Under the pieces are notes generated by a model. It ran no database searches. It worked only from the letters and a program-made list of their open reading frames with translations, and was not told the DNA's origin. 39,812 nucleotides of DNA from Deltaproteobacteria bacterium (GTDB lineage: Bacteria > Myxococcota > Myxococcia > Myxococcales > 40CM-4-68-19), in NCBI GenBank assembly GCA_005879805.1, contig VBKL01000096.1:1-39812 (forward strand), in the 5' to 3' direction. The translations under genes and the position numbers were made by a program. The first letter of the stretch is position 1, and each line of letters starts with the position of its first letter. This document shows positions 1-8,184 of the stretch, in pieces.

Positions 1-126
1 ATTGGCGAAGACCCGGGGCCGCTGGAACCCGAGGTCCCCTCCGTAAGCGGCGCGGAGCGCGGCAGGGAGCGGAAAAGCGCTCGCGTGTTTCGCCTCGTGC
101 AATAGCTCGAGAGTGGGCAGCTTCAT
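1..126 (-). CDS. RibD C-terminal-type (dihydrofolate reductase-like) pyrimidine reductase, N-terminal fragment
   Basis: Only the first 42 codons are in the window; the rest lies to the left of base 1. The fragment reads MKLPTLELLHEA at the start and contains YGGDLGFQRPRVFAN, which matches the N-terminal block of the RibD_C/pyrimidine reductase family (usually followed by a FVSSLDG-type segment and an NADPH-binding Rossmann core). Family members are NADPH-dependent reductases of riboflavin-type pyrimidine substrates, but many stand-alone copies have no assigned substrate. The ATG (124-126) overlaps the TGA of the upstream methyltransferase as ATGA, so the two genes are probably translationally coupled. 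The family assignment comes from a short segment and is moderately secure; the exact substrate cannot be said. Confidence 0.6.
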   Translation of the reverse strand, partial: MKLPTLELLHEAKHASAFPLPAALRAAYGGDLGFQRPRVFAN

Positions 127-719
127 CGGGGCCGTAGCACCAGGAAGTATTGATACGGCAGGAAATCGTGCTCATCGGCCAGCTCGAGCCCCGCAGCGCC
201 CGCCTCGCGGAGGAAGTCGTCGCGCGCGACCTTGTGCTCGACGGGCGGACCGACGGGAAGCTCGCGGCGGTGGAAATCGAGGTTGGCGATGCGCCCGCCG
301 GGCTTCAGCGATCGCGCGAGTCGCCGCAGGTAGGCGGGACCATCAGGAAAGTGATGATAGGTGTTGGCGACGAAGATCAGGTCGCAGGCCTGCTCTGGAA
401 TCAACGGATCGTCGTCGAGCCCCAATACCGGAGTGACGTTCCGGAGCCCGCTCTTCGCGATCCGCTTCTGCAATGCCTGGAGGATGCGCGGCTCGACGTC
501 GACGGCGAAAACGTGTGACGCGGTCCGCGCCATCCGCAGGGCGAAGTAGCCCGGCCCCGCTCCGATGTCGCAGGCAAGTTGCCCCGGGGCAAGCGCAAGC
601 GCCCGCAGCACCTCGTCAGGCTTCTGCCACGAGGCCCGCTCCGGGTCCTCCATCCTCGCGATGTAGGATTCGAGGTCCTCAGGGTTCCGATGCTGACCGT
701 GCGGATGTCCGTGGCTCAT
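123..719 (-). CDS. Class I SAM-dependent methyltransferase
   Basis: A 198-residue protein with the seven-strand methyltransferase fold. Motif I is visible as CDIGAGPGYFALRMA (about residues 49-63), the acidic end of strand 2 as VFAVDVEP, and motif IV-like VANTYHHFPD about residue 115, followed by LKPGGRIANLDFH (post-I/IV region). It resembles the small UbiE/Methyltransf_11 type proteins. The N terminus is His-rich (MSHGHPHGQH), which may bind metal or be incidental. It overlaps the next gene by 4 bases (ATGA) and probably forms an operon with the reductase downstream. The methyl acceptor is unknown; cytoplasmic small-molecule methylation is the default inference. Confidence 0.85.
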   Translation of the reverse strand: MSHGHPHGQHRNPEDLESYIARMEDPERASWQKPDEVLRALALAPGQLACDIGAGPGYFALRMARTASHVFAVDVEPRILQALQKRIAKSGLRNVTPVLGLDDDPLIPEQACDLIFVANTYHHFPDGPAYLRRLARSLKPGGRIANLDFHRRELPVGPPVEHKVARDDFLREAGAAGLELADEHDFLPYQYFLVLRPR

Positions 720-763
720 CGCGCGGCGAAGCTACCACGCGAAGCTGAAAGCCCGCGTCGCGG

Positions 764-2800
764 TCAGTGCGACCCGAGCCAGCGTCCGACCTTGTCCATC
801 AGCCCCACCACGCCGCCGTGGTGCTCCGGGCAATCCTGGGGCGCGGTGCCCGGCAAGAACAGCTCGCGCGCCACGCGATCGGGCGGGCAGCCCACGATGG
901 CGAGCCCGCCGGAAGCGAGATCCACGTCGCGGACTTCGAGCTCCGGCGGCTGCAGCCACGGCAGCGGCTTCGGACGCAACATGTAATACGATCGCAAGAC
1001 CCGCCCGAACACCGGTGCCGCGAGGCGTCCGCCCGACGCCGACTTTCCGAGCGAGCGCGGCTGGTCGTAGCCGAGCCAGACCGCTCCGACCAGCTCCGGA
1101 GTCGCTCCGACGAACCACACGTCCTGCGCGTCGTTGGTCGTTCCTGTCTTCCCGAACAAAGGCAGGTCGGCAGGAACCTCTCTCCGCGCCGCCATTCCGG
1201 TGCCGCGGTCGACGACGTCCGAGAGCAAGCTCGTCATCATGTAGGCGACGCCGGGCGTGAGCGCGGCCGAGCGCGTGACGGGCGCCTGCCACAGGACCAG
1301 ACCCGCGGCGCTCTCGACGTGATCGATGAAGCGCGGCTCGATCCGGTCGCCGCCGTTCGCGAACGCGGCGTAGGCGAGAACCAGCTCGAGCGGCTCGACG
1401 GCCGCGGCGCCGAGCACCGTCGAAGGGTACTCGCCGATGGGGGTGGTGAGGCCGAGGATGCGCGCTTCCTCGATGACGGCGGAAACTCCCACGCGCTCGC
1501 CGAGGGCCACCGCAGCGCGGTTCGACGACACGCGCAGCGCCTCGCGCAGGTTGAGCGGTCCGACCGGCAGCGAGATGCGATCCGCCGGCTGGTAGTCGGC
1601 CGTGCTGTCGCCAAGCAAAGTCGTCAAAGGAATCCCGGCTTGCAGCGCGGCGGTCCAGACGATGGGCTTGAAGGCGCTGCCTGCCTGTCGCCGCGCCTGG
1701 GTCACGCGATCGAACTCGGAGAGCGAGTAGTCGCGTCCGCCGACCAGCGCGCGCACGTCGCCGGTCGCGGGATCGACCGCGACGAACAGACCCTCGAGGC
1801 ACTCGTCGGGATCCTTGCCGCAGGTCTTCTTCGATCTCTTCTCCACGGCGGAGATCTGCTGCACGAGCTCCTTCTCGGCCGATCGCTGCAGCTTCATGTC
1901 GAGGCCGGTCCGCACGCGCAGGCCGAGCCGGTCGGCCTCGGGCCCCAGACGATCGTGCAGCTCCCTCCGGACCGCCGCGATGAACCAGGGCGCGCCTTGC
2001 GGCTCCTCGAGGGGGACCAGCTTGATCTTCTCGCGCTGCGCCTTCTTGAGCTCGGCAGGCGTGAGGTATCCCTCTTGCGCCATGAGGGTGAGGACGAGAT
2101 CGCGGCGCTTGTGCGCGGCATCGGGGAAGCGGCGCGGATCGTACGAAGTGGGCGCCTTGGGCAGCGAGGCGAGCAGGGCCGCCTGCGCCGGCGTGAGGTC
2201 GCGCACCGACTTGCCGAAGTACCCGCGCGCGGCGGCTTCCACGCCGTACAGACCGTTCCCCAGGTAGATCTGGTTCAGGTAGAGCTCGAGGATGCGGTCC
2301 TTGGGGAGCTTCGCCTCGATCTCCCGGGCGAGGACCAGCTCGCCGAGCTTGCGCCGCAGCGAATGCGGCGGACCGATCTGGTCGGGAAAGACGTTGCGCG
2401 AAAGCTGCATGGTGAGCGTGCTCGAGCCTTCGCGAAGACGCAGCGACTTGAGATTCCGCCAGAACGCGCCGCCCACCCGGCGCCAGTCGATGCCGTGGTG
2501 CTGGTAGAAGCGCCGGTCCTCGACCGAGAGGAACGCGCCAGCGACCTTGCGCGGAATCGACGTGATGGGAACGACGATCCGCTGCTCGGGCGCGAGACGC
2601 GCGAGAAGACGGCCGTCGCGATCGAGGACTTCGCTGGCCTGCGGTGGTTGATAGGCGAGTAGGGAATCGACGGAGGGGCACACACCCGCGCGGCAGCGCG
2701 GCCAGAGGAGCGCGAGGGCGATGAGGAACGCCGCCACGAGGGCGAGCAGCCCGGCGAGCGCTCCCTTGGCGACCTTTTTCCTGTCGACCTTCAGCGTCAT
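764..2800 (-). CDS. Bifunctional class A penicillin-binding protein (transglycosylase/transpeptidase)
   Basis: This 678-residue protein polymerises lipid II into glycan strands and cross-links the peptides, working in the periplasm from an inner-membrane anchor. A single N-terminal membrane segment covers about residues 13-33. The GT51 domain shows the catalytic-Glu motif VEDRRFYQHHGID, then EGSSTLTMQLSRN and the LYLNQIYLGNGLYGVEAAA block. The transpeptidase domain carries all three signatures: SxxK as GSAFKP (catalytic Ser), SSN as SSNRAAVAL and KTG as FGKTGTTND. Length and domain order fit PBP1A/1C-like enzymes; no C-terminal biotinylated or large accessory domain is present. It sits 50 bases downstream of the NlpC/P60 lipoprotein gene on the same strand, a plausible cell-wall pair. 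Which PBP1 subclass it belongs to cannot be fixed by eye. Confidence 0.95.
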   Translation of the reverse strand: MTLKVDRKKVAKGALAGLLALVAAFLIALALLWPRCRAGVCPSVDSLLAYQPPQASEVLDRDGRLLARLAPEQRIVVPITSIPRKVAGAFLSVEDRRFYQHHGIDWRRVGGAFWRNLKSLRLREGSSTLTMQLSRNVFPDQIGPPHSLRRKLGELVLAREIEAKLPKDRILELYLNQIYLGNGLYGVEAAARGYFGKSVRDLTPAQAALLASLPKAPTSYDPRRFPDAAHKRRDLVLTLMAQEGYLTPAELKKAQREKIKLVPLEEPQGAPWFIAAVRRELHDRLGPEADRLGLRVRTGLDMKLQRSAEKELVQQISAVEKRSKKTCGKDPDECLEGLFVAVDPATGDVRALVGGRDYSLSEFDRVTQARRQAGSAFKPIVWTAALQAGIPLTTLLGDSTADYQPADRISLPVGPLNLREALRVSSNRAAVALGERVGVSAVIEEARILGLTTPIGEYPSTVLGAAAVEPLELVLAYAAFANGGDRIEPRFIDHVESAAGLVLWQAPVTRSAALTPGVAYMMTSLLSDVVDRGTGMAARREVPADLPLFGKTGTTNDAQDVWFVGATPELVGAVWLGYDQPRSLGKSASGGRLAAPVFGRVLRSYYMLRPKPLPWLQPPELEVRDVDLASGGLAIVGCPPDRVARELFLPGTAPQDCPEHHGGVVGLMDKVGRWLGSH

Positions 2801-2851
2801 CCCCTCCGAACAACCGGCGCCGCCGGCTCCTTCCAGACAGGGATCCGCTCG

Positions 2852-3589
2852 CTACCTCGCCCGCCTGGGCGGCCTGCGCGCCTGGGCGACGGCAGCGCGC
2901 CCCAGCCCGTCCGGCGAAGCGTACCCCGCAAACAGCTCTCCGGCGAGGTACGCGCGGGAAAGCCTGCTCTTTCGCCGCAGCACATCGTTCAGGGTCTCGT
3001 CGCCGTCGCGGAACGTCCTCGGACTGTCGAGGTTCAGGTGCGCGCGGACGATGCCGGATCCGCCGCGGTGGACGAAGGTCACCGTTCCTTCGTCGTCGAC
3101 GGATTCGACGATTCCGACGTGGGTGAGGCCGTCGTTGCGGCGCCCGTCCCGGTTGCGATCGTAGGTGTTGCGGAAGAAGACCAGATCTCCGGGCCTTGGC
3201 GATCCGTCGCGGAGCGCCCCGTTTTCCCGAGCGCGGATGTACATCGCCTGGACGATGCTCGAGCGCGCGGGGAGCCGCGAGAGGTCGATGCCTTCGCTCG
3301 CGTAGACGAGGCGGACGAACCCGCTGCAATCGTCCTGGTATCCCGGAGCGATGTCGGAAACCGAGTCGCGCCCGACCAGTTCGCCCGCACGGCGCGCGAT
3401 CCGTTCGCCCGTCGAAGGACGCGAGCGCGCCGGCTCCTTCTTGTAAGTGACCGGCACCGCCGTGGAGGTCTCGACGGGGATCACAGGCGCAACTTCCGTC
3501 GGCGGCGGAGCGAGATCGGTCCGCGCCGCCATGCGCGGCGCGGCGCAGGCGGCCGCGCACAGGATCGGGATCAGCCAGAAGCTCCGCAT
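2852..3589 (-). CDS. NlpC/P60-type cysteine peptidase, probable lipoprotein
   Basis: A 245-residue exported protein. The N terminus (MRSFWLIPILCAAAC) is a short signal peptide ending in a lipobox-like AAAC, so outer- or inner-membrane lipid anchoring is likely. The catalytic Cys is in DDCSGFVRLVY (about residues 86-96), the His in LTHVGIVES, with RPGDLVFFRN between them: the NlpC/P60 (CHAP-like) pattern of peptidoglycan endopeptidases that cut between D-Glu and diamino acid residues. The segment YDRNRDGRRNDG before the His motif resembles an acidic metal-binding loop. The C-terminal part (HLNLDSPRTFRDGDETLND) is conserved-looking but unassigned. It lies in tandem with the penicillin-binding protein gene, consistent with cell-wall remodelling. 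Confidence 0.85.
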   Translation of the reverse strand: MRSFWLIPILCAAACAAPRMAARTDLAPPPTEVAPVIPVETSTAVPVTYKKEPARSRPSTGERIARRAGELVGRDSVSDIAPGYQDDCSGFVRLVYASEGIDLSRLPARSSIVQAMYIRARENGALRDGSPRPGDLVFFRNTYDRNRDGRRNDGLTHVGIVESVDDEGTVTFVHRGGSGIVRAHLNLDSPRTFRDGDETLNDVLRRKSRLSRAYLAGELFAGYASPDGLGRAAVAQARRPPRRAR

Positions 3590-3673
3590 CTACAACAGCT
3601 TCCGCATCGGGGGGCGGGGCGCGCAAGGGACGCCCTCCGCACACGCCCCCACGGCGAAGTTCAATTCCAGACT

Positions 3674-5455
3674 TCAATTCGCGGCAATCGCGGACAGCAC
3701 CGCCTCCCGCAGGAGGTCCGGGGGGAGCAGCCCCTGCGCGAGAATCGCATCGTGGAAACGCTGCGCGGAGAAGCGCCCGCCCAGGCGCGCCTCGGCATCG
3801 CGGCGCAATTCGGTGAGCTTGAGATACCCGAAGAAGTAGGAAGTGGCCTGCGCCGGCGAGCGGAAGGTGTAGCGGTCCACCTCCGACTGCGCGAAGGCAT
3901 GCGAGAGCCCGACGTCGCGCTCGAGCAGCTCCCGCGCCGAGTCCGGCGTCCACTTGCCCATCTGCAGCTCGGGATCGAGGAACGCCCGCGCCGCCCGCTG
4001 CAGCCGCAGCTGGAGCGAAACGAGCTTTCCCTCGGGCGGCATGTACGGAAGCGTGATCGCCTCGGCGTACAGGCCCCACCCTTCGACGTTGACGCTGTTG
4101 AAGGCGAAGACCGCGCGCGCGAGCGGAACGCCGTGCTCCACCATGGTGGCGAACTGCAGCTCGTGGCCGGGCCGCGCCTCGTGCGCGGTCAGCGTCCACG
4201 ACGCCGCCGGGAAGTTGAAGTCGTCGTACTTCTGTGCCGAATCAGCCGCCGGGTTGTCGAGCGGGAGCACGAACTCGCCTTGCTCGCCCTTGTTGCCGAT
4301 GAGCCGGGGCGGCTGCATGTGCGGCGCGGGCTGCTGGGCGTTCTCGGCCGGCGTCCCGAGGCGGATCCGCGCCGGACGCGAGGGCAGGGTGACGATGTGA
4401 TTGGTGCGGATGATCTCTTCGATCTGCGCGAGCCGGTCGTGGTAGTGCCGCAGCACCTGGTCGTCGGCGATCTGCTCCTTCTTCAGCGCGCGGATGACGT
4501 CGCGGTAATCGGAGGAGGACAGGCCGCGCGCCTTGGCCACCTCGGCGGCGATGGGCGCCATCTCGCGCTGCAGCGCCTCGAAGGATTGGTGCGCAATCGA
4601 GGCGAGGCGCTCCGGAGCAATGTCGACTCCCACGCGCTCGAGCGCGAAGGCGTAGAGCGGCGGCGGCAGGCGGAAGTCGGGAGTGGCGCGGGGCAGCACC
4701 TCGTCGCGCAGGAAGCGCTCGTAATCCGCCATCTGCGCCTTCAGCGCGGCGAGCGGCTCGTTGGTCCCCGCGAGCTGGTACTTCTGCAAGAGCTTCGCAA
4801 CGCCGTCGACGAGGAACCGCTGCGTCTTGAGGTCGGTCTCCACCTCCAGGCGCGGGGGCGGTCGCAGTTTGCCGTCGCCGAGGCCGCGCCGCGTTTCATC
4901 TGCAGCGAGCTTGGCGATGGGCTGCGTTCCGGGTTCGAGACCCGTGTACTTGCGCAGGCGCGCGACGGCGGCCGGGCGGCGCGATGCCTCGGTCTGCGGA
5001 TCGAGCAGGGCGTTCATGCTTCCGAAGATGAGCCGGGCAGGATTCACGTAAGGGACTTCGTACTGCTCGTTCAATTCCGACCCGCGGATCTGCAGCTGTG
5101 CCGAATGGATGAGGATGCGGAGATCCTGCGCCACGAGCGGGTCGCGCTCCGCTTCGCGGCGGCGCTCGAGCTCGGCCAGCGCCTCGCGCGTCGCTTGCCG
5201 CGCGCGTTCGCGATAGCCGGGCGTCAGATCCGTGATGCGATCGTCGAGCCCCGGAACTCCCAGGCGCGCCGCCGACTCCGGCGTGAACTTCGCCTGGATG
5301 GCGAGGAGCACCCGGGCGTTCTCGTCGCTGCGCTGGATCGCGGTTCCGCTCGCGCGCGGCGCTTCCCACGTCGCCGGAGGAAGGGCGGAGGCGTGCGAGC
5401 AGGAGACGGCCGCCGCGAGCAGAAGGGTGCTTCCCGGGAATCTCGTTTTCTCCAC
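3674..5455 (-). CDS. DUF885-family exported (lipo)protein, putative metallohydrolase
   Basis: A 593-residue protein if translation starts at the GTG at 5453-5455. That start is preceded by GGAGG with 7-base spacing and opens a signal peptide ending in AAAVSC (lipobox-like). The reading frame remains open upstream to 5656, but that part overlaps truB on the other strand and looks non-coding. The DUF885 signature is the HEARPGHELQ motif near residue 410, an HExxPGH pattern thought to bind zinc, followed by FNSVNVEGWGLYAEA, also characteristic. Length matches the family. DUF885 proteins are usually annotated as uncharacterised or as putative carboxypeptidase-like hydrolases; no substrate can be read from the sequence. 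The gene is divergent from truB, with a gap of about 60 bases holding both start regions. Confidence 0.85.
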   Translation of the reverse strand: MEKTRFPGSTLLLAAAVSCSHASALPPATWEAPRASGTAIQRSDENARVLLAIQAKFTPESAARLGVPGLDDRITDLTPGYRERARQATREALAELERRREAERDPLVAQDLRILIHSAQLQIRGSELNEQYEVPYVNPARLIFGSMNALLDPQTEASRRPAAVARLRKYTGLEPGTQPIAKLAADETRRGLGDGKLRPPPRLEVETDLKTQRFLVDGVAKLLQKYQLAGTNEPLAALKAQMADYERFLRDEVLPRATPDFRLPPPLYAFALERVGVDIAPERLASIAHQSFEALQREMAPIAAEVAKARGLSSSDYRDVIRALKKEQIADDQVLRHYHDRLAQIEEIIRTNHIVTLPSRPARIRLGTPAENAQQPAPHMQPPRLIGNKGEQGEFVLPLDNPAADSAQKYDDFNFPAASWTLTAHEARPGHELQFATMVEHGVPLARAVFAFNSVNVEGWGLYAEAITLPYMPPEGKLVSLQLRLQRAARAFLDPELQMGKWTPDSARELLERDVGLSHAFAQSEVDRYTFRSPAQATSYFFGYLKLTELRRDAEARLGGRFSAQRFHDAILAQGLLPPDLLREAVLSAIAAN

Positions 5456-5516
5456 TGGCGCCTCCGAAGAGGGGCAGCGTTGCAATGCGGACGTTCGTCC
5501 GTCAACGTCTCGTCGC

Positions 5517-6386
5517 GTGCGGCCCGGAATCCACCTCGTGCACAAGCGTCCGGGCGAGACGAGCTTCTCGCTGGTCCGAGCCTTCACCGGATCGACGGGA
5601 CTCCGTGCCTGCCACGGCGGCGCGCTCGATCCTTTCGCGGAAGGATTGCTCCTCATCCTCGCCGGTCCGGCGACTCGCCTCTTCGAGCTCCTGCATCCGG
5701 TCCCGAAGACCTACCAGGCCGGGATCGCCTGGGGCGCCGAGACCGACAACGGCGATCCGCTCGGACAGGTCGTGGCGACCGGCGACGCATCGTCGCTGAC
5801 GCCTCCGAAACTTGATTCGGCGCTCATCGGACATCTCGGCTGGCGCGAGCAGGTCCCGCCGCCGACGAGCAACAAGCGCGTCGGTGGCGAGCGGGCATAC
5901 GTGCGCGCCCACCGCGGCGAGGAGGTCGTCCTGCCTCCTTCGCGCGTGTACCTGCACGAGGCGCGGTTCCAGGGCCACGACCTGCCCCGCTCCAGCCGGC
6001 TGCTACTCGTGGCTCGCGGGGGCTATTACGTCCGCGCGCTGGTCCGGGATCTCGGCCGCGAGTTGGGGTGCCGTGCCCATCTCACCGCGCTGCGCAGGGT
6101 CTCGATCGGACCCTGGAACGACCCCGCGGGCGAGACGCAGATCGTCTCGGGACCGGCAGTCTTGCCGTGGTCACCCCGCCGCGAGCTGACCGACGAGGAG
6201 GAGCGGCGAATCCGGGGCGGCGCATCGATCGAACGCGGCCACCTCGAGGAACCCGAATGGCGATGTCCGCCCGGCTTCCCCGACCCTGAGCCGCCCATTC
6301 GCGCGCTCCATCGGGGCGGGCTGCAAGCGCTCCTGCGGGAATCGCCCGAAGGACTCGTGCGCGCGATCGATCTCCGCGGAATCTAG
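5517..6386 (+). CDS. truB: TruB-family RNA pseudouridine synthase
   Basis: Converts uridine 55 of tRNAs (T-loop) to pseudouridine, or a related RNA site. The protein opens with GIHLVHKRPGETSFSLVRAF (the KPxGxTS motif) and has the catalytic Asp in HGGALDPFAEGLLL (family consensus GHxGTLDPxATG). The C-terminal RNA-binding part GYYVRALVRDLG and RAHLTALRR also fits TruB. The likely start is the GTG at 5517, giving 289 residues; no good Shine-Dalgarno is visible, and upstream in-frame sequence overlaps the divergent DUF885 gene and lacks family features. The usual neighbours (rbfA, rpsO, infB) are absent. Its stop overlaps the convergent LigD-type polymerase stop by 4 bases. The variant GGALDP instead of GTLDP suggests a diverged member, so the target site is not certain. 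Confidence 0.85.
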   Translation: MRPGIHLVHKRPGETSFSLVRAFTGSTGLRACHGGALDPFAEGLLLILAGPATRLFELLHPVPKTYQAGIAWGAETDNGDPLGQVVATGDASSLTPPKLDSALIGHLGWREQVPPPTSNKRVGGERAYVRAHRGEEVVLPPSRVYLHEARFQGHDLPRSSRLLLVARGGYYVRALVRDLGRELGCRAHLTALRRVSIGPWNDPAGETQIVSGPAVLPWSPRRELTDEEERRIRGGASIERGHLEEPEWRCPPGFPDPEPPIRALHRGGLQALLRESPEGLVRAIDLRGI

Positions 6387-7291
6387 ATCTCCCGGACCGC
6401 TGCCAGCGCCGCATCCGTGAGCTGCTGCCGCGAGCGGAAGTATCCGTCCCAGGGATCCCGCCCCTGCCGGGCGAGCCGGCGCGGAACCGTGCGCACCGTG
6501 AAGCCCGCCGGATCGAGCCGCGGCGTCAGCTCGTCCCATGCGATCGGTACGGACACCGGCGCCGGTTCCCGCGCCCGTGGCGAGAAGGCCGCGATGGAGG
6601 TGTTGGTGCGGTTGTTGCGCAGATAGTCGAGCAGGATGAGCTGCTCGCGCCCTTTGCGCGCGTAGGCGGTCGTGAACCGGCGATCGCGATTGGCGATCGC
6701 CTCGCACAGGCTGCGCGAGAAGGCGAGGCACTCGCTCCAGTCGCGCTGCGGCCGGACCGGGACCACCACGTGCAGCCCGCGCCCTCCGGTGGTCTTCACC
6801 CAGGACTCGAGGCGCAGCGCGGAAAGCGCCGAACGGAGCAGCCGCGCTCCCTCGATGACCTGTGCGAAAGACACCTCGTCGCCGGGATCGAGGTCGAGCA
6901 CGATGCGGTCGGGCAGCTCGACCTGCTCCGCACGCGTGTTCCAGGTGTGGATCTCGACCGCGTCCATCTGGGCGAGAGAGACGAGCGCTTCCACCGTGTC
7001 GGCGACGAGGTACTCGCCGAGCTTGGTCTTCTCCGGGATGCGTACGCGCCTGAGCGCCGCCGGAGCCCAGACTTTCGAGTGCTTGAGGAAGGCACAGCCC
7101 TCAGCGATCTCCCCTCCGCAGCGCACCAGCGTCAGCGGTCGCCCGCGCAGGTGGGGCAGAGCATATTCCGCGACGCGCTCGTGATAGCGGACGAGGTCGA
7201 GCTTGCTGAGCCCTGCCTCCGCGAACACGATGCGCTCCGGGTGGCTGATGCTCACCCGGGCGACTTCGACTCGCTGCCCGCCGCGGACCAC
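6383..7291 (-). CDS. Stand-alone LigD-type DNA polymerase/primase domain (AEP family)
   Basis: A 302-residue archaeo-eukaryotic primase-type polymerase equivalent to the LigD POL domain, which fills gaps and adds (ribo)nucleotides during non-homologous end joining. Two metal-binding Asp are in RIVLDLDPGDE, the third likely in LILLDYLRNNRTNTS, and the nucleotide-binding TTGGRGLHVVVP block is intact. It starts at the GTG at 7289-7291 behind AAGGAGG with 7-base spacing. No ligase or nuclease domain is fused, and no ku gene is in the window. A second, more diverged copy lies at 13254-14258. The TTGGRGLH variant is closest to LigD-proper/PolD2-like enzymes (family knowledge). Confidence 0.9.
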   Translation of the reverse strand: MVRGGQRVEVARVSISHPERIVFAEAGLSKLDLVRYHERVAEYALPHLRGRPLTLVRCGGEIAEGCAFLKHSKVWAPAALRRVRIPEKTKLGEYLVADTVEALVSLAQMDAVEIHTWNTRAEQVELPDRIVLDLDPGDEVSFAQVIEGARLLRSALSALRLESWVKTTGGRGLHVVVPVRPQRDWSECLAFSRSLCEAIANRDRRFTTAYARKGREQLILLDYLRNNRTNTSIAAFSPRAREPAPVSVPIAWDELTPRLDPAGFTVRTVPRRLARQGRDPWDGYFRSRQQLTDAALAAVREI

Positions 7292-7395
7292 CTTCCTCGC
7301 CTCCTTGTCCCTGCGCAGCTCGTCCAGCCTGGCGTCCCTCGCTGGGCCGCGTCGACCAAGGTCCCCCCGTCACGGGCGGGAACATCCACGCGCCC

Positions 7396-7518
7396 ATGCA
7401 CGACGGATCGCGCTCGGACGGCGGATGGCTGCAGAAGAAGCGGCGCGCGGCGGCGAGGGCGCTCGAGCTCGCGGGCGCGATGCCGGGGATCGTCCGGCAG
7501 GCGCTTGCGTCGGCTTGA
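7396..7518 (+). CDS. Candidate small ORF, 40 residues
   Basis: An ATG-to-TGA frame in the 251-base gap between the polymerase gene and the Ser-rich protein gene. It encodes a basic, Ala-rich peptide beginning MHDGSRSDGGWLQKKRRAAA, with very high GC at third positions as in real genes here. The upstream GGCGGG is only a weak ribosome site. No family is recognised. It could be a short DNA/RNA-binding or membrane-associated peptide, or chance. Apart from it, nothing else is recognisable in 7292-7542. Confidence 0.25.
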   Translation: MHDGSRSDGGWLQKKRRAAARALELAGAMPGIVRQALASA

Positions 7519-7542
7519 GAGGCGCCCTCCCTGCCGCTTCGA

Positions 7543-8088
7543 TCAGCGCTTGTCGCTGCTATTGGAAGTGCCGTTGTCCTGCGAATTCGGGGACGACGGA
7601 TTGCTGCCGGTGCTCGGGCTGGAAGGATTGGTGCCGCCCGTCGATGTGGATCCCGGGGTGCCCATTTGACCGTAGTTGCCGCTGCCCGACGACGAGGTAG
7701 TCCCCGACGTTCCGGAGGTGTCCGACGTGTTGCCGGAAGCCGAGGACGAGCTCGAGCCGTCGCGCGGCTGCGCCGCATCGCTGGACGACGTCGACGAGCG
7801 GGAGTGCTTCGAGCTTCGGCCCTGCGCCTTCGACCGTCTGGCCTTCCTGTGGATGGTGGACGAGCTCGAGCTGGTGTCGTCGCTCGTCTTCCCCGCCATC
7901 GCCGCGTCGTCCTTGTTCGAGGTGCTGGTGGACGACGAGTCGGGCTGGGTGGCCTTCGAGCTGTCCGCCGTGCCGGTCGCGTCGGAAGATGTCCGGGCCG
8001 TAGACGACGCCTGGGGAGGCGTCTGCTGCGCGGCGGCGCTGGTAGCGATCGCGAACGCGCCGGCGACTGCGATGAGCGTGATCTTCAT
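7543..8088 (-). CDS. Secreted Ser/Thr-rich low-complexity protein
   Basis: A 181-residue protein with a clear signal peptide (MKITLIAVAGAFAIATSAAA, cleavage before QQTPPQ) and almost no ordered sequence after it: runs of Ser, Thr, Gly, Asn and Asp, with a short basic patch IHRKARRSKAQGRSSKHSR about residues 78-96. The start ATG (8086-8088) has AGGAG 8 bases upstream. Composition suggests an intrinsically disordered exported or surface protein; Ser/Thr density would suit heavy modification or a matrix role (inference). The gene lies about 100 bases downstream of the selenoprotein pair on the same strand but has its own ribosome site. No function can be assigned. Confidence 0.7.
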   Translation of the reverse strand: MKITLIAVAGAFAIATSAAAQQTPPQASSTARTSSDATGTADSSKATQPDSSSTSTSNKDDAAMAGKTSDDTSSSSSTIHRKARRSKAQGRSSKHSRSSTSSSDAAQPRDGSSSSSASGNTSDTSGTSGTTSSSGSGNYGQMGTPGSTSTGGTNPSSPSTGSNPSSPNSQDNGTSNSSDKR

Positions 8089-8162
8089 TTGCACACTCCT
8101 GTGCCCTCCCCGTTTCAGGTGGGGCCGAGGCCTGCACAGGGCAACCGTGGGAAACACGCTGC

Positions 8163-8180
8163 AGCCGGCGCTCGGCCGGC
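8163..8180 (-). terminator. Possible hairpin after the selenoprotein genes
   Basis: GCCGGC (8164-8169) and GCCGGC (8175-8180) can pair as a 6-bp GC stem around GCTCG, just after the TAG (8185-8187) of the GrdB-like gene. There is no T-run, so intrinsic termination is uncertain. Confidence 0.3.
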
Positions 8181-8184
8181 CGCT

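Noticed and set aside
732..4199. Very long open frame on the minus strand (over 1100 codons)
   Set aside because: Arg/Ala/Pro-rich translation that crosses the penicillin-binding protein, lipoprotein and DUF885 genes in another frame; a GC-rich shadow.
3038..5815. Long plus-strand frame opposite the DUF885 gene
   Set aside because: Antisense mirror of real minus-strand genes; no recognisable domain.
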